From Proteles cristata cristata (lineage: Eukaryota > Chordata > Mammalia > Carnivora > Hyaenidae), in NCBI GenBank assembly GCA_017311185.1, contig JAESUZ010000135.1:1-64000 (forward strand): 64,000 nucleotides of DNA. The letters run 5' to 3'. Positions 12,111 to 23,859 of the stretch are shown in pieces (within the stretch, counting starts at the first letter, position 1; each line of letters opens with the position of its first letter). The notes under the pieces were generated by a model. It saw only the letters and a list, made by a program, of their open reading frames with translations. It was not told the origin of the DNA and searched no databases. The translations under genes were made by a program, and so were the position numbers.

Positions 12111-12687
12111 ATTATTCGTGGACACCTGCCAGTAGACAGGGCCCTGCTGTGGGGAAAGCCTGAAAAGGGGGGAGGCTGGACGTTAGAGGTTGAGACTTCC
12201 TCATCCCACCTAAACTACAGCTTTGACCCACTGACTGGGGTCTGGCCATTTCCCTACCTCCCAGGCCCTGGGTGGGCCATATGGACCGAGACCTGTCTTC
12301 TCTCAGCCATGCGCTTCTAAATGCTGTAAACACGCTGTTTGCTGGCACTTCCCAAGTCACGTCTCTATTTGTCCTTGAAGCACAGGCTAGCCAGCTCTCT
12401 CAAGTCAGTGCAGCCTTGAAGAGTGAGGATGAGGGGCTGGACACCCCAGAGCTGTGAACGTTGGAGCTTGCTGTCCCTAATGCCACTGTCTGGGGCTGGT
12501 GCCTCGGCAACCATCACACAGGGGCCCCACGACTGGAGTTGTAGGGGAGTGTGTATGTTTACCTGGTGTGAGGTTCATGGCTTGGATCAGATTATCTGAT
12601 GGGTCTTTCACCCCACAAATGGTGCCAATGTCATGGCAATAGACTTGATTTGGATCCATCTCTGTGACATGGCTATGAGATCCAGGA

Positions 12688-12762
12688 GACACACAAACTG
12701 CGAGATTATGACGTGAGCTGACGTCGGATGCTTAACTGACTCTGACCTGCCCAGGAGCCCCT
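12688..12762 (-). mobile_element. Truncated SINE remnant
   Basis: Only the tRNA-like head of the antisense SINE remains ('gattatgacgtgagctgac', 'cggatgcttaactgac', 'cccaggagcccc'). The full element is at 49265-49458 in copy B, so A lost its tail and about 300 bp of left flank by deletion. Confidence 0.8.
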
Positions 12763-14240
12763 ATTTTTCCCAATTCCTTTAATAAAACCACACATATTCT
12801 GAATGTGTGTGTGTCATGAGTGTGCCAGCAGGAGCTTTCACACTTGCCCCCCATCCCCAGTAGGGATTCTAGTACCCGATTCCAGCAGATTTGTGCAGGG
12901 GGGTGAGTTCCCACCACCACCAGGCTATTCTCAGACACCCGCTGCGTGTCCGACAGTTCAACCCAAATCCAACACTCTGTAACTAGAGGTGGCCTCAGAT
13001 CCCACAGGTCAGTACTAAGGTCTGCAAGGCTGCCCTGCCCCCACCCCTTCACATACCTGTTGCAAGCCTGGCTCGGGAGCCCATGCTTCTCACCGAGCGA
13101 CTAGATATCAGAGGTGCCCGTGCCTCCCCGACTTGAGGTCACTTGGTGTGTGAGAGTGGCTCACAGAGCTCAGGACCTGCTTTACTCACTAGAGAACTGT
13201 CTTTCCCTCAAAGGAGCATGACTCGGGAGTAGCCGAGTAGGAGAGAGGCAAGGGCATGGGGTTGGGGAGGAGCACCGAACTACCATGCCCTATGGGCACC
13301 CCACTCTCTCTGAACCCCCAGGAGGGCCCTAACTAAGCAATCTGAACCCGTTCTTTTGGGTTTTTATCAAGGGTTCATTCCATAGACCCGACTGATCAAA
13401 TCATTGGCTTTTGGGGATTGATTCCAGCAGGTGAGACTGTAAGTTCACCTCCTTAGGTGCTTTCCAAACGTCTCCTCACTGACAAGAACCCATGTGTGGT
13501 GGAACAGCCATGTCACCGTCATGGCTCTGCAGTGATTTCAGGGACTGAGGACAAGTGACCAAATATGATAAGAAAAGATGTCCCCATGGCTTCCCTTGCT
13601 CAGAAAATCCCCAGTCTTTGGGGTACTGGGAGCCAGGAATGTTGACAAAGATCAAATGGATATGAGGAATATGTTTTGGAATCTGAATGGCCAAATCTCT
13701 CCTTTCGGTTAATCACACTTCTGTGAGTGGGTAACCAGGACCTGGATCAGGAACCAAAGGTGAGCAGTACCTGCGAGTGTCCAAGCCCCCCTTCTATCGC
13801 TCGCCCACGTAACCTCTATACTGACCAGATGGGGTCTGGTTTGCTCTCTGGCTGCTAAGGTTGGAGGGCAGCACCTCGAGGCTGGTAGCTCACACGGACT
13901 TGAGCTCACACAGCCTCCGCGAGCCTCGGGCCCTCTTGTGCACAGTGAGGACCGTGCTGGACCTGCCAGGTCGCTGTGAAAATCATCCAGAGCAGGTGTC
14001 AAGGCCCAGCTCTTGGCTGGGCACCTAGTAAGGGCTGAGTGATGGGCATCCCTCATCTACATCATCACTGACCTTTATGTCCAGTTTTGCACTGGCTGAG
14101 CCCGGAAGTGGTCCGTGTCCATGGCACATGTTGTGTAGCTGCCGTGAGAGCTGGGGACAGCTGGAGCTCTCCAGACAGTGGACAGTTGGTGTTGAAGATG
14201 CTTTAGGGCATCCTGGAGAAACTTCTGTGGACAGGGCTAT

Positions 14241-14430
14241 CAATTAGCTTGAAAGACAACCTGGGTACGATCTGCCATTGACACAACAGACCTGGGAGAA
14301 GACTTGGGATGCTCTCCTGAGACCAGTGAGGGTGACAATTAACTTGAAAGACAACCTGTATACAGTCTGCCATTGACACAGCAGACCTAGGAGAGGACTT
14401 GGGATGCACTCCTGAGACCAGTGAGGGGGA
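14241..14430 (+). repeat. 95-bp tandem duplication specific to copy A
   Basis: Two direct copies, 14241-14335 and 14336-14430, each run from 'caatta[g/a]cttgaaagac' through 'agacttgggatgc' or 'ggacttgggatgc' to 'ctgagaccagtgag'. The matching place in copy B (about 50877-50970) has one unit. The two units differ at several positions, so the event is not very recent. Confidence 0.9.
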
Positions 14431-14526
14431 TTCAGTGGGAGAAGATGTCCCCTGGTTTTGAATGCTCATGGAGCTGTGCAGCTAGATTGCAAAATTACTG
14501 AGATAGGCAAGAAGCAAAATGAATGA

Positions 14527-14750
14527 GGGGCGCCTGGGTGGCTTAGTCGGTTAAGCGTCTGACTTTCGCTTAGGTCATGATCTCGCGGTTCGTGGGTTCG
14601 AGCCCCGCGTCGGGCTCTGTGCTGACTGCCAGCTCAGAGCCTGGAGCCTGTTTCAGTCTGTGACTCCCTCTCTCTCTGACCCTCCCTGCTCACGCTGTCT
14701 CTCTCTCTCTCCTAGAAATAAATTAAAAAAAAAAAAACATTTAAAAAAAA
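14527..14750 (+). mobile_element. tRNA-derived SINE, full length, only in copy A
   Basis: A well-preserved sense copy starts at 'ggggcgcctgggtggctta', has 'cgtgggttcgagccccgcg', and ends in an A-rich tail. The 16-bp TSD gaagcaaaatgaatga is perfect (14511-14526 and 14751-14766). The second TSD leads into a short (GAAT)n expansion. Copy B lacks the SINE at about 51050, so it inserted after the duplication. Confidence 0.95.
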
Positions 14751-14960
14751 GAAGCAAAATGAATGAATGAATGAATGAATGGAAAAAGAGAGAAAGAAAA
14801 AGACTTTGAATTGAGTGTGTTTTTGCTCCTGTAGCTCCTGGCAATAACATCCAACTGGGGACATCCAGGGATTATTCTCGAATGTGCTTGCTCACAGCCC
14901 TTTGTTCCTTCAAACTCAGGGAGCCAATCCATGGCTTTAAGCCCTTAGCTGCATACATTT

Positions 14961-15391
14961 TTTTTTTGTACAAATAGTTTATTGTCAAGTTGGTTTCCAT
15001 ATAACACCCAGTGCTCATCCCCAGAAGTGCCCTCCTCCATGCCCATCTCCCCCCTCCCCCCCCACATCCATCAGTCCTCAGTTTGTTTCTCAGCATTCAA
15101 GAGTCTCTCATGGTTTGCCTCTCTCCCTTTCCCCCACCATTTCCCCACTTCTTCTCCCCCACGGTCCTCCAGTAAGTTCCTCCTAATCCTCCTATACGTG
15201 CAATCATATGATATTTGTCCTTCTCTGCCTGACTTATTTCGCTCAGCATAACACCCTCAAGGTCCATCCATGTTGCTACACATGGCCAGATTTCATTCTT
15301 TCTGTCTTGTAGTATTCCATGGTATAGATAAACCACATCTTCTTGATCCATTCGTCCTTTGATGGACACTTAGGCTCTTTCCATGTTTTTT
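14961..15391 (-). mobile_element. 5'-truncated L1 3' end, only in copy A
   Basis: From a T-run, the plus strand reads the reverse complement of an L1 3' end ('agtttattgtcaagttggtt', 'ttcgctcagcataacaccc', 'gtattccatggtatagat'). A TSD agctgcatacattt (14947-14960) and agctggatacattt (15392-15405) flanks it, one mismatch. The uninterrupted site is in copy B at about 51219. This is a classic short, 5'-truncated, target-primed insertion that postdates the duplication. Confidence 0.93.
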
Positions 15392-16032
15392 AGCTGGATA
15401 CATTTGAGTCCCCAAGTCCCTTTCCTTTGGTTTGCAGAGTGGGAAGGCATCACTGTCAATGGCTGCCGTGTATTTCACGTCTTCCTAACAGTTCAAGGTT
15501 GCATGATAGGATCTAATTGACCAGGTTCTGGACATTCAGGCTTGTCTCCTTTGTAAAGTGGTGTCCCTGATGTCTGGGTTCTTGAAAACGGGGTCAGTTG
15601 TGGGGAGAGATTCTGGAAATACCAAGTAGAGAGTGCAGGGAGGTCAGCTACACTGTCCAGCACACTTATTCCTTCTTGTGCTGCCTTGCAGGGCACAGGG
15701 CACAGAGTTCTGGAGCCACAGGCCCCCATCTGGGGTTGCTCCCTAACTTCTGGGATGTTCAGGTCCTGGGCAAACAATGCCAGTTAAGGGGATGTGCACC
15801 AGAGGGCTTCGGGAATGATCCTTTAGCTTCTGGGAGGAGATGGCTTTCAGGGTGGAATTCTAGGTCAAAAGACCAGCAGTGTGACTGCTTGGGGGCTGGG
15901 GATGGTGACTGAGGCTGGAGAAGGGATCCCAGGGTAGCTGGGACCTCACGGGTCCCCCAGCTCATGTCCTCCTGTGGCTCTCCCGTAGTGGAAGCTACCT
16001 GCATCCTAAGCATGTGTTCTCTCTCGTTGCAG

Positions 16033-16062
16033 GTCTGAAGGGGAGAGCTCCCGGAGTGTCAG
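16033..16062 (+). other. 30-bp exon-like motif (copy A)
   Basis: A pyrimidine-rich stretch ending 'ttctctctcgttgcag' is followed by 30 bp and then gtacgtgt, a good donor-type sequence. The whole arrangement is repeated in copy B at 51862-51891 with the core 30 bp unchanged. It may be a small exon of a non-coding or lost transcript. There is no evidence of transcription and this could be chance. Confidence 0.35.
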
Positions 16063-18934
16063 GTACGTGTGTCAGCGGCCTCTGTTTGTAGGTCTGAGTT
16101 CTGCGAGTGGTTGGCTTCAGTGAAACCATATGCTTTGATGTCTCTGTGATGATGTCGCCCCGGGTCGGAGGCCTGCAGCCTTGCCGCTCCAGGCCCTGGC
16201 CTGCCACCCGAGGACTGTGGCCCTGCCGTGTGCTGGCTTGGTGTCCTGGGGCGGGAGCACCAGCTTTCTGTGCAGGCTCACTTGGTTCCAGAGTGACCTC
16301 TGTGGCAGTCACGAGCTTGGTTCATCCACTCAAGGGCTGCAGTGTCCGGTTTACCTCGGCTGTGACATATGTAGGACAAGAAGCATCTCAGCTCAGACAG
16401 TCCCTGGGCCAGACTGGGCCAGATGGGGGAAGTCTCTGGGCTGTTGGGTGGAGGGGCAGACTCCGAGCAGCCCTGATTGATGCGATGTCTCCACAGCCCA
16501 AGGAGCTCACAATGCCTGCAGTAGAGACCCCTGCCTCTCCTCACCCCCACCAGTGGCGGGTGGAGAGTCAGCATGCAGTGGGGTTAGAGCTGGGGGTACT
16601 GACTGGATCAAGGAGAGGGACTCCAAGGAACCAGAACCCCAGGGTGCTCTTGCCTCAGCCCAGGGCCTGGGGCCAGGCAGGTCAAAGGCATGAATTGAAG
16701 GACCAAGATGGCCATGAGGGATGGGAGACATGGGCTGGTGATGACGATGGGGGAGGAGAGGAGGAACATGAAGTGAGTTTAAGGGCCACAGGGACGCCCA
16801 GGCCCATTGGCAGCGGATTTCCTGTGTCTGAAATCGCTCCATCACCAGGCTGGGGACACAAGTTGAGCATCCTGAGCCTGAGGCTGGGAGATTTGCACTT
16901 GTGGATGGGGGGTCCCCTAGGCAGCCTAAGGCCAGAGAGGTGCAGATGGATGGCAGGGAGATGCATCATGGGGAGACTACTGGAATCATCATGGTGAGGC
17001 CCTGCTGTGTACTGTGCACTTGGCTTGGGCTTAGCCCGGGAGACATGCGTGGTGGTCCCAAGTCAGGGAAGCAGAAAAGGGGGTTGTGGGGGGCTGGGCC
17101 TAAAGACCCTGAGTCAGGTGGGGTCCCAAAAGGAAACAAAGGCACACTCAGGGTGAGGGGATGGAACAAGTCCTACAACCAGCTAGGGATTGGTTGGGCC
17201 TGGTCCCATCCAGGCCTGAGAGGGCAGAGGAGATGCACTGAGAGAGAATGGCCGAGGCCCGTAGCTGCAGGAGGAGGGGCAGCTGAGTCTTCTGGAGCCA
17301 AGGCCCCTTGGAACCTATGCAGTTGTGAGGGCAACGGGAGGGTGCCTTCCATGGGCTGATAGCGAAAGGCCCCAGGTGCGCTCAGGTGTGTCCTGAGCAG
17401 AGGAAGGTGCAGGAGAGCATCTATCTCATGTTCCATTTGGGGTGAGCAGAGTTACATAGAAGAACGTCGTTTCTTGCTTATCATGTTTGCTTAAATAAAC
17501 AATGGCAGGAGACCCGAGCAGCTCTTCACATCATCCCTTGGGAGGTGGGGAGCAGGGCAGGCAGAGAAGAGTGGCCATAGGCCTCCTGATAGCGTGCACT
17601 GTGCCGTCGCCCGAGCTTGGAACCATGCGAATGTATTTCCCTCTCCAGAAGTCTTGTTAAAAGTGATGAGCTTTGTGAGCAGAGGGAGGGTTCCTGAGGG
17701 GTAGTGAGCATCCCATCCCTTTTGCCTCTTTGTGGTTCTCATCCACCCCTTGGAATGAACTCAGTCACGTTCAGAGGTAGGATCATACCCATTGACTGAG
17801 GGATTGCAGTGGGTCCCGGGGTGCCCTGATCAGGGGACCCCACCTGCACAAACAACCCCACTGCTTCAAGGGAGTGGGGGTGCACCCCAGGTTTTCAGCT
17901 CTGGGAGGCTGGGGTAGAGAAATGCTGAACAGCTTCCCTAGATAACAGGGTTTCAAATGCAGATCCGAGACTTCCCATCCAAAGCCCTTCAAGGTCCTCT
18001 CCCTGGGACTGTGGAAAGTACAGATTTCCAGGATAGGTCCTTGATGTATCTGCCTCAGGAGGGGCAGGGTGGGGCCTGGGACTCTGAATTTAACCCCCTT
18101 CCTACATGATTCTAACAGGCAGCCTGGACACCCAGCCTCTGACCAAGTAGGCCAGTGTGGGGCTATCCCCGGCTCATAGGTGTGAGTCAGAAGCCCCGAA
18201 CCAAGCAGTTGACCTAGATCCCTTCCTGGTGAGGGAATCCTAAAACCCTGACTGGCATTTTCCAAAGGTCCCAGCAAGCTTCTCGGGACCCTGAGCAGCC
18301 AGCCAGTGAGCCCTGAGGCCTGCTCATTTAGGGGTTGTGGGAGCTGCTTCTGGACAAGGTAGGCTCGGTCACAAATGTTGTCTTTACTGGAGCAAAGACA
18401 CGGAAGTGAAAGCAATGAATCTACATGAATCCATTTTCCTGTGAACATCTCCCAGCATTCCGTGCCAAGGCAAGGGAGCCTTTGTCATTGACTATGACTT
18501 TTCTCCCCCCAAACCCCGAAATGAGAGAGTGCAGTTGGGTGTGCAAGGTGGGATGATGTCAGAGGTGGCTGATGAGGCTGGGATGTTTGTGGAGCTGGGG
18601 AAACAAGAGCTGAGCTGTCTGTCCCCTCTAGGTCAGAATGGGAGCTGACTCCAAAGCAGGGAGGGGGGCCAGGGCTGCAGAGATGCTGTGCTGAGGTCTG
18701 AGCAGGTGTCCTTGGGAGCAGAGCAGAAGTTTCTCAGCACTGTGCATGGGAGTAGAGGCCCTGGGTTCAGACAGTGGTGAATTCAAATCCTTCTCCTCAT
18801 CCTCCTCTGTGTCACCATGGACCAGACACTGAACTCTCCCAGCGTCAGAGTTCACATGGGCTCGGCGGTCTTTACTGAGTGCCTACTGTATGTCACCAAA
18901 CCCAAGTTCATCTGCCTGATGCGCAGCAAAGACC

Positions 18935-19460
18935 ATCATGGAGACATGAAGGATGAAGCAAAGCAAGGGTTTATTCCAGAGGCAGGAGAGCAAGCCTTAC
19001 CTCCACCCCTTAGTGGAGGACAGTCATGGGTGCTTAGTGGCAAAGGAAAAAAGTCTGGGTACAAAGGTGCAGCTGGTAACCCTTGGTTACTTGTCTCCAT
19101 CTCCAGGTCCTAGGATCAGCCCTCATGACTGTGAGTATTGGGACCATGACCCTCCAGTTACTTCCTGCTGAAGTGGGGCCATGACTGGGGCTAGAGAAAT
19201 GGAAACTTTCGGGGTGAAAGCCAGTGTTCTGCATTCCCCGAATTTTTGTACTTTGGTCAATAGTTCTTGTACGATGTTGTGTTTAGGCTTAGAGGGGAGG
19301 GTTGTGGAGGCCATGTAGTGTGTTGTACTCATGGCTTGATTCTCGTGGACCAGTTCCCCTGAGTCATGGTTTCAGGTCCAGTAGAGGCTCACTGGCCTGA
19401 GCCAGATCCTCTTCGACCTTCTCCCCGCTGACGGGGTGTAGGGACCCTGTGGATCCTTGT
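18935..19460 (-). mobile_element. Probable ERV LTR remnant (copy A)
   Basis: Read on the minus strand, the region downstream of the pol remnant ends with an AATAAA signal at about 18970-18976 followed by 'cccttgctttgcttcatcc', the usual look of an LTR R/U5 boundary. It lies directly 3' of retroviral integrase-type sequence, so it probably is that element's 3' LTR. The exact ends and TSD cannot be set. The counterpart is 57070-57620. Confidence 0.5.
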
Positions 19461-19469
19461 CATTCAAGT

Positions 19470-20330
19470 ATGAGGATTCCATGGCTTCACATAGGTGTCT
19501 GCACATAGAAGGAAACCTCGAGAATTCCCTGTTGTCCTTTGCACTCTGGGAAAGGCTACCTGCCAGTCTGCCCCAGGTTCTCTACCTCTACCTTGTATAC
19601 CTTTGAGAATCGGTGGGGGACCAGTCTTAGGATTTTTTTTAGCACAAGTGTCACCTGTTTTAAGCATTTCTTAGAAAATCAGAGCCCACAATATACTTCT
19701 GGGTCTGGTGAATAGTGGCGTCTTTCCCATAATGGGTGCTGTGATGGATATGGTGAGATACTGCTTTCACTGGAGGCTCTAGGGTAAGGATTCATTATGT
19801 TGCCCAGCGGGATCAATGTCGGTAACATGGTGTCCAATTCCTTGCTCCTTACTTAGGTCCTCTCTGGTCTTCCAAGGACTGCTGGGGTCGACGTGTAGTT
19901 CAGTCTCTGCTTGGCACAAAATCTCTTGGAGAGGGTTTTAGAAGCTTTGTACAGGTGGCCAGCTTGGTTCTTTCCCTTGGGTGGTCAATCCAGTTTCCAG
20001 CATCCTCAGCAGTGGACCATAGCCAATGGGTCATCACTGCACACAGCTCTTCCTTGTCTTTGATCTGTGACACTGTCCCCATACCTCAATACTTCAAAGT
20101 CTGGCTTCTCTGGTGGCAGGCCGTGCGGAAGGGATGGCTGCAATCTGCTATTTCGGTTATCTGTGTGTCTCTGGCATTCCTTGAGAGTGGGCCTGACAGC
20201 ACAGGCCACTTTTCTCTCAGGCTGACCTTGGCGTGTCCGGCTTCAGTTTGCAGGGCTTCATTAAAAGCCCTGGAGAGTCAGGATGAAATATTCTGGGAAA
20301 CCAAAGAATCAGGACCCAGCCCAGTGGTAT
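19470..20330 (-). pseudogene. ERV class I (gammaretrovirus-like) pol remnant, copy A
   Basis: A minus-strand frame (19464-19667) reads 'NPKTGPPP' and then 'GREPGADWQV', typical of the linker and start of the catalytic core of a gammaretroviral-type integrase. Further upstream on the minus strand (to about 20330) the sequence matches copy B and may hold RNase H. Stops and frameshifts are many. Most of the integrase core seen in copy B (57930-58500) is deleted here at about 19470. The element is an inert fossil. Confidence 0.65.
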
Positions 20331-22158
20331 AGAAAACCAGTGAACACCCAGAGACAGCTCATGAGAACTGGGATCTAAGGCTTACCAAGGTGTGTTACTG
20401 AAACAATTTCCCTGTCTACAACCACCCTCATTTTCTCCAAACCTAGGCACATTGAGACATTTGGTCCTAAAATAGGCCAGTGTGACCACGCCTCTTTACA
20501 CAAGCGCCCATTTGTCTGAATGGGAATTTGTAATACAGGTTTTGGGTGTTTTTAATCTGCTTTGCTGGAATTCGTAATGAATGTCAGATGGAGCTTTTAA
20601 CAGCCTCGTGCCACTCAAGACACCACGCCAACACTTTGCCGTCAGCCTTTGCCTGCCACACCTATAGACTGGGCTGAAGTCCCCTCTTCTCAAGATCCCC
20701 CACATACCCAGAGCTCCCTGCACCTGCCAGGAAGGGACGATCTCCCTTATCCACCTGCTGGGGCTGCTGGCAACTTTGTCAGCATGGTACCAGGCGACTT
20801 TTCCAAGGGGCTTCATTGGCTCTGTAAGCTCAACCTGAGTTCGTTCCTGAAAGCTGTCTGAGCCGAGCTGAGTCTAGGCATAGCTCCCTCAACCATGCCA
20901 TTCCAGTCACAGCCTTGGCAGCACGACCAGTGTTTCCAGTTGAGTCCTGTTACAAGGAGCAGAGATTTGTATCGAACTGTTGGAAATAAAGACACTGCGG
21001 AGGAAAGACAAGAATGCTCCCTGAGACTTTCTGACTCCCGGTGGCACCAGGTAGGGAGAAGGAGAGAAATGTTTCACAATCTCTTGAGGAAGACATTCTT
21101 GACCACATTTCTGCGAGTCCTAGGTAGACTTGAATTTAGAAGAGCACCCATGAGAGAAGCAGCAATGTTTCAGACAAGACTCTGTTTGAAAGCCGTTTCC
21201 CCGTTGGTTCTGGGAATTCTGACTGTGTTTAGTTTCATGAACTTAAAGGGATCAGAGACCTGTCTGTGTCAGTACAGTGCAGCCGACATGGAGATTCTGT
21301 GACCCTCAAGACTTGAGTAACGAGGATGATGGACAATGACGTTGCCTCAGGACATCTCAGCACCTCAGGGGTCATACAGAATGTCTAGGACACTTAGAGC
21401 AGTCCCCCACACGACAGAGGCAAAGAAGGGTGATCATCCCGTATGTGACAACGCTTCCCATGTTGTTTGACACACCCGGGGACGAACCTCATTCGGCAAA
21501 GAGACTTACATTTACAAGCTGGATTTTTAGAAGTTTGTGAGATATCAGAAGATTTCAAAATACATGATGAATTAGGATTACAGATCATTACAGAACAGGG
21601 TACTTATTCGGCAAGGTGGCAAGAAGAGACTCCCAAGGTAAATGCAGAGGGTTATGGAGTTGTTGAGAAACAGCCTCTTACCACTGAGCAGAGTCAACTT
21701 TCTTAAGTAAGCAAAGTCCTAACAAAGACAAGACACAGACACTTGGTTTTCTTAGGCAGATTAAAGATAAGGAAACACCTCTGTTGATCACTTAGACCAA
21801 GTATGTAAGAAGGCTCTGTTCTATTAACGGCAAGAAAACCCAAATTCCAGTTTTATACCCATGTCCTTGGGATATTACACTTCAGTCGTTGCAGCAAGAT
21901 GAATCTGTAAACATGTATGCAGCCCCTTCTTTTTGCCTCTGTGTCATCCCCAACGTTGACACATACTTACTTTGACAGGGACATCGGGGACCCTGCATGG
22001 GTCTGCGTTCCTGTGTCGTGTGTCGGGATGTGCTGACCAGAAACTCCGGCAGGAACGAAGGTCTCCCAGCTGTAGTGATGCTGCCCCTGGCCCTCAAGGG
22101 TCAGATACCCTCAGGGATCACCTTGACTGCAGACAGTGGCCTTCCCAAGGCCGTGCCC
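20262..22158. other. 1.9-kb segment present only in copy A
   Basis: Copy B passes directly from 'ttgcagggtaccaggaaaa' (about 59257) to 'gccctgccctcttcccagg', whereas copy A has about 1.9 kb between the matching points. I recognise no gene or mobile element in it. Small frames at 20895-21302 and 21467-21706 have no known motif. It may be ancestral sequence deleted from B or an insertion in A. Confidence 0.6.
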
Positions 22159-22372
22159 TCTTCCCAGGTGGTCACAGCCAAAGACTGTTCTGAAGAGCCA
22201 GCCCCTTCGCCTAATTTTGGGTGGTTCAGAAGGGCAGTCCAACTCCCAGGATGCTCAGAGAGTCGGCTGAGGCTCCTGTTGAAGTATCACTGCTCAGCTT
22301 CTGCCTCATCTGGTTCTCTGTCTCTCTGTTCTCCTCCCCAGGTATTGATTTCTCCCTTATAATCTTGTTTTT

Positions 22373-22585
22373 TGGTGCCTGGGTGCCTCAGTTGGTTAAG
22401 TGTCCAACTTTTGCTCAGGTTATGATCTCGCGGTTTGTGAGTTCAAGACCCGTGTTGGGCTCTGTCCTGATAGCTCAGAGCCTGGAGCTTCCTTCAGATT
22501 TGTGTCCCCCTTTCTCTGCCCCTTCCCTGCTCATGCTCTGTCTCTGTCTCTCAATAAAAAATTAAAATGTTTTAAAAAATTTTTT
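22373..22585 (+). mobile_element. tRNA-derived SINE, only in copy A
   Basis: Sense copy from 'ggtgcctgggtgcctcagtt' to a poor A/T tail (aataaaaaattaaaatg). Flanks are aatcttgtttttt (22361-22373) and aaacttgttttt (22586-22597); copy B has an empty site reading 'aaacttgtttttcac' at about 59485. It inserted after the duplication. Confidence 0.88.
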
Positions 22586-22739
22586 AAACTTGTTTTTCAC
22601 ATGCATAACTCCAGAATCTTGGTCCAGACCATGCATAGCATTTCTTTCGAAAGTTTCCCTTCTTGCAAACCGTCTACAATTTCCTTTTCACATTCATTCA
22701 GATTTTATCCTATGTTTTCCCTCTTTATTTAATTTAAAA

Positions 22740-22784
22740 TTTTTTTTCTTTGAGAGCACAAGCATGTATGGCAGGAAGGGGAGG

Positions 22785-22830
<46 letters not shown>

Positions 22831-22950
22831 ATATCCCAAGCAGGTTCCACTTGGAGGCTGACACAGGTTTCGATCACTCAACTCTGGGATTCTGACCTGA
22901 GCAGAGGTGAAGAGTGGGATGCTTGAGAGACCGAGCCACCCGGGTGCCCC
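22740..22950 (-). mobile_element. tRNA-derived SINE shared by both duplicons, with GA expansion
   Basis: Antisense SINE ending 'gagccacccgggtgcccc'. The same element sits at 59640-59832 in copy B, so it predates the duplication. In A its body holds an uninterrupted (GA)n run of 42 bp (22787-22828) that is short and mixed in B. Confidence 0.88.
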
Positions 22951-23859
22951 AAGTTTTCCCTCTGAACAACCAGTCTCACTTCCCTTACATACAGAGCTGT
23001 CTCCCTTATTTGTTCAAGTCGTCTCCATTGCATTTCTTACAATTATTTATATCTGTCTGTTTGTCCTTCACTTGCCCATAAAGCTTCAGGAGCCCTCAGA
23101 CAAGGCTCTAAAGGTTTTGTCTTTTGTGTCACATTTTGTGACAGTAATAACACAAACAACCGATTTAACTTTCAGTAACACCAGTGGAAAAAACTATTAT
23201 ATTTAATGTTGGCAATTCTAAAGACATATGGCCATTTTGATGAAACAAACAACATGAAATTAGCTTTCATACCAAATATTTTTGAAGATCACAACATGAA
23301 CTCGAAAGGCAACATGAGTTAGTTACTCTCTGAGTTTTAGAACACCCAGTTCTTCCGTGCACTTGCCTTGATACCGGCTAAGTAGAGCACTTTTCCAACT
23401 TAATTTTAGTACAGTATAGAAACGGTCTCACACTGACAACATGCATAGATACACATACAATTACACAAACAGGATGTAAGCCAAGTCTCAAAGGCCCGAT
23501 TTCCTAATAACTCCCTTTTATAAAACACCGCTAATTGCGACATGGTATTAAACTTTATGGATCCATTAATTGGTCACTTTTTTCCAGACTCGAACGAATA
23601 TTCTCGTCAAGCAGAGTTGCCAAAAAAAAAAAAAGACCTCATAGCTTGGGAGACTAAGGCCCGGAGGGCTGGAGGTGTAGACAATTTGTCACTTCCCATT
23701 GTCCACCGAGAACATGGCTGGTTTTATTCAAAGATACCCAAAGCTGCCAGCAACAAACAGACCAATGGACGCCCAGGTTACCCCTGTGTTTCCTCCATGA
23801 GGAAAGTTGTGGCTCCACTGACTGAACCAAGCCACTTCCTCATAGAAGCCTTGTTGGTG

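Noticed and set aside
14527..14620. tRNA-like sequence with A and B box
   Set aside because: It is the head of a SINE with an A-rich tail and TSD, not a tRNA gene. The same applies to the other SINE heads.
16107..16997. 296-codon plus-strand open frame in copy A
   Set aside because: The counterpart in copy B (51896-52459) is open for only 187 codons and diverges by frameshift. No domain is recognised, and other frames are open in parallel, which fits GC-rich composition.
17783..18448. 221-codon minus-strand open frame
   Set aside because: The equivalent in copy B (about 56094-56291) is broken into a short piece. No motif is recognised.
18628..18855. 75-codon minus-strand frame also found in copy B (56779-57006)
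   Set aside because: Same length in both copies only because the segment is nearly identical between duplicons. There is no recognised motif, so it does not show coding constraint.
22787..22828. Possible CRISPR-like or satellite repeat
   Set aside because: It is a plain GA microsatellite in a SINE body. There are no spaced repeats and this is mammalian DNA.
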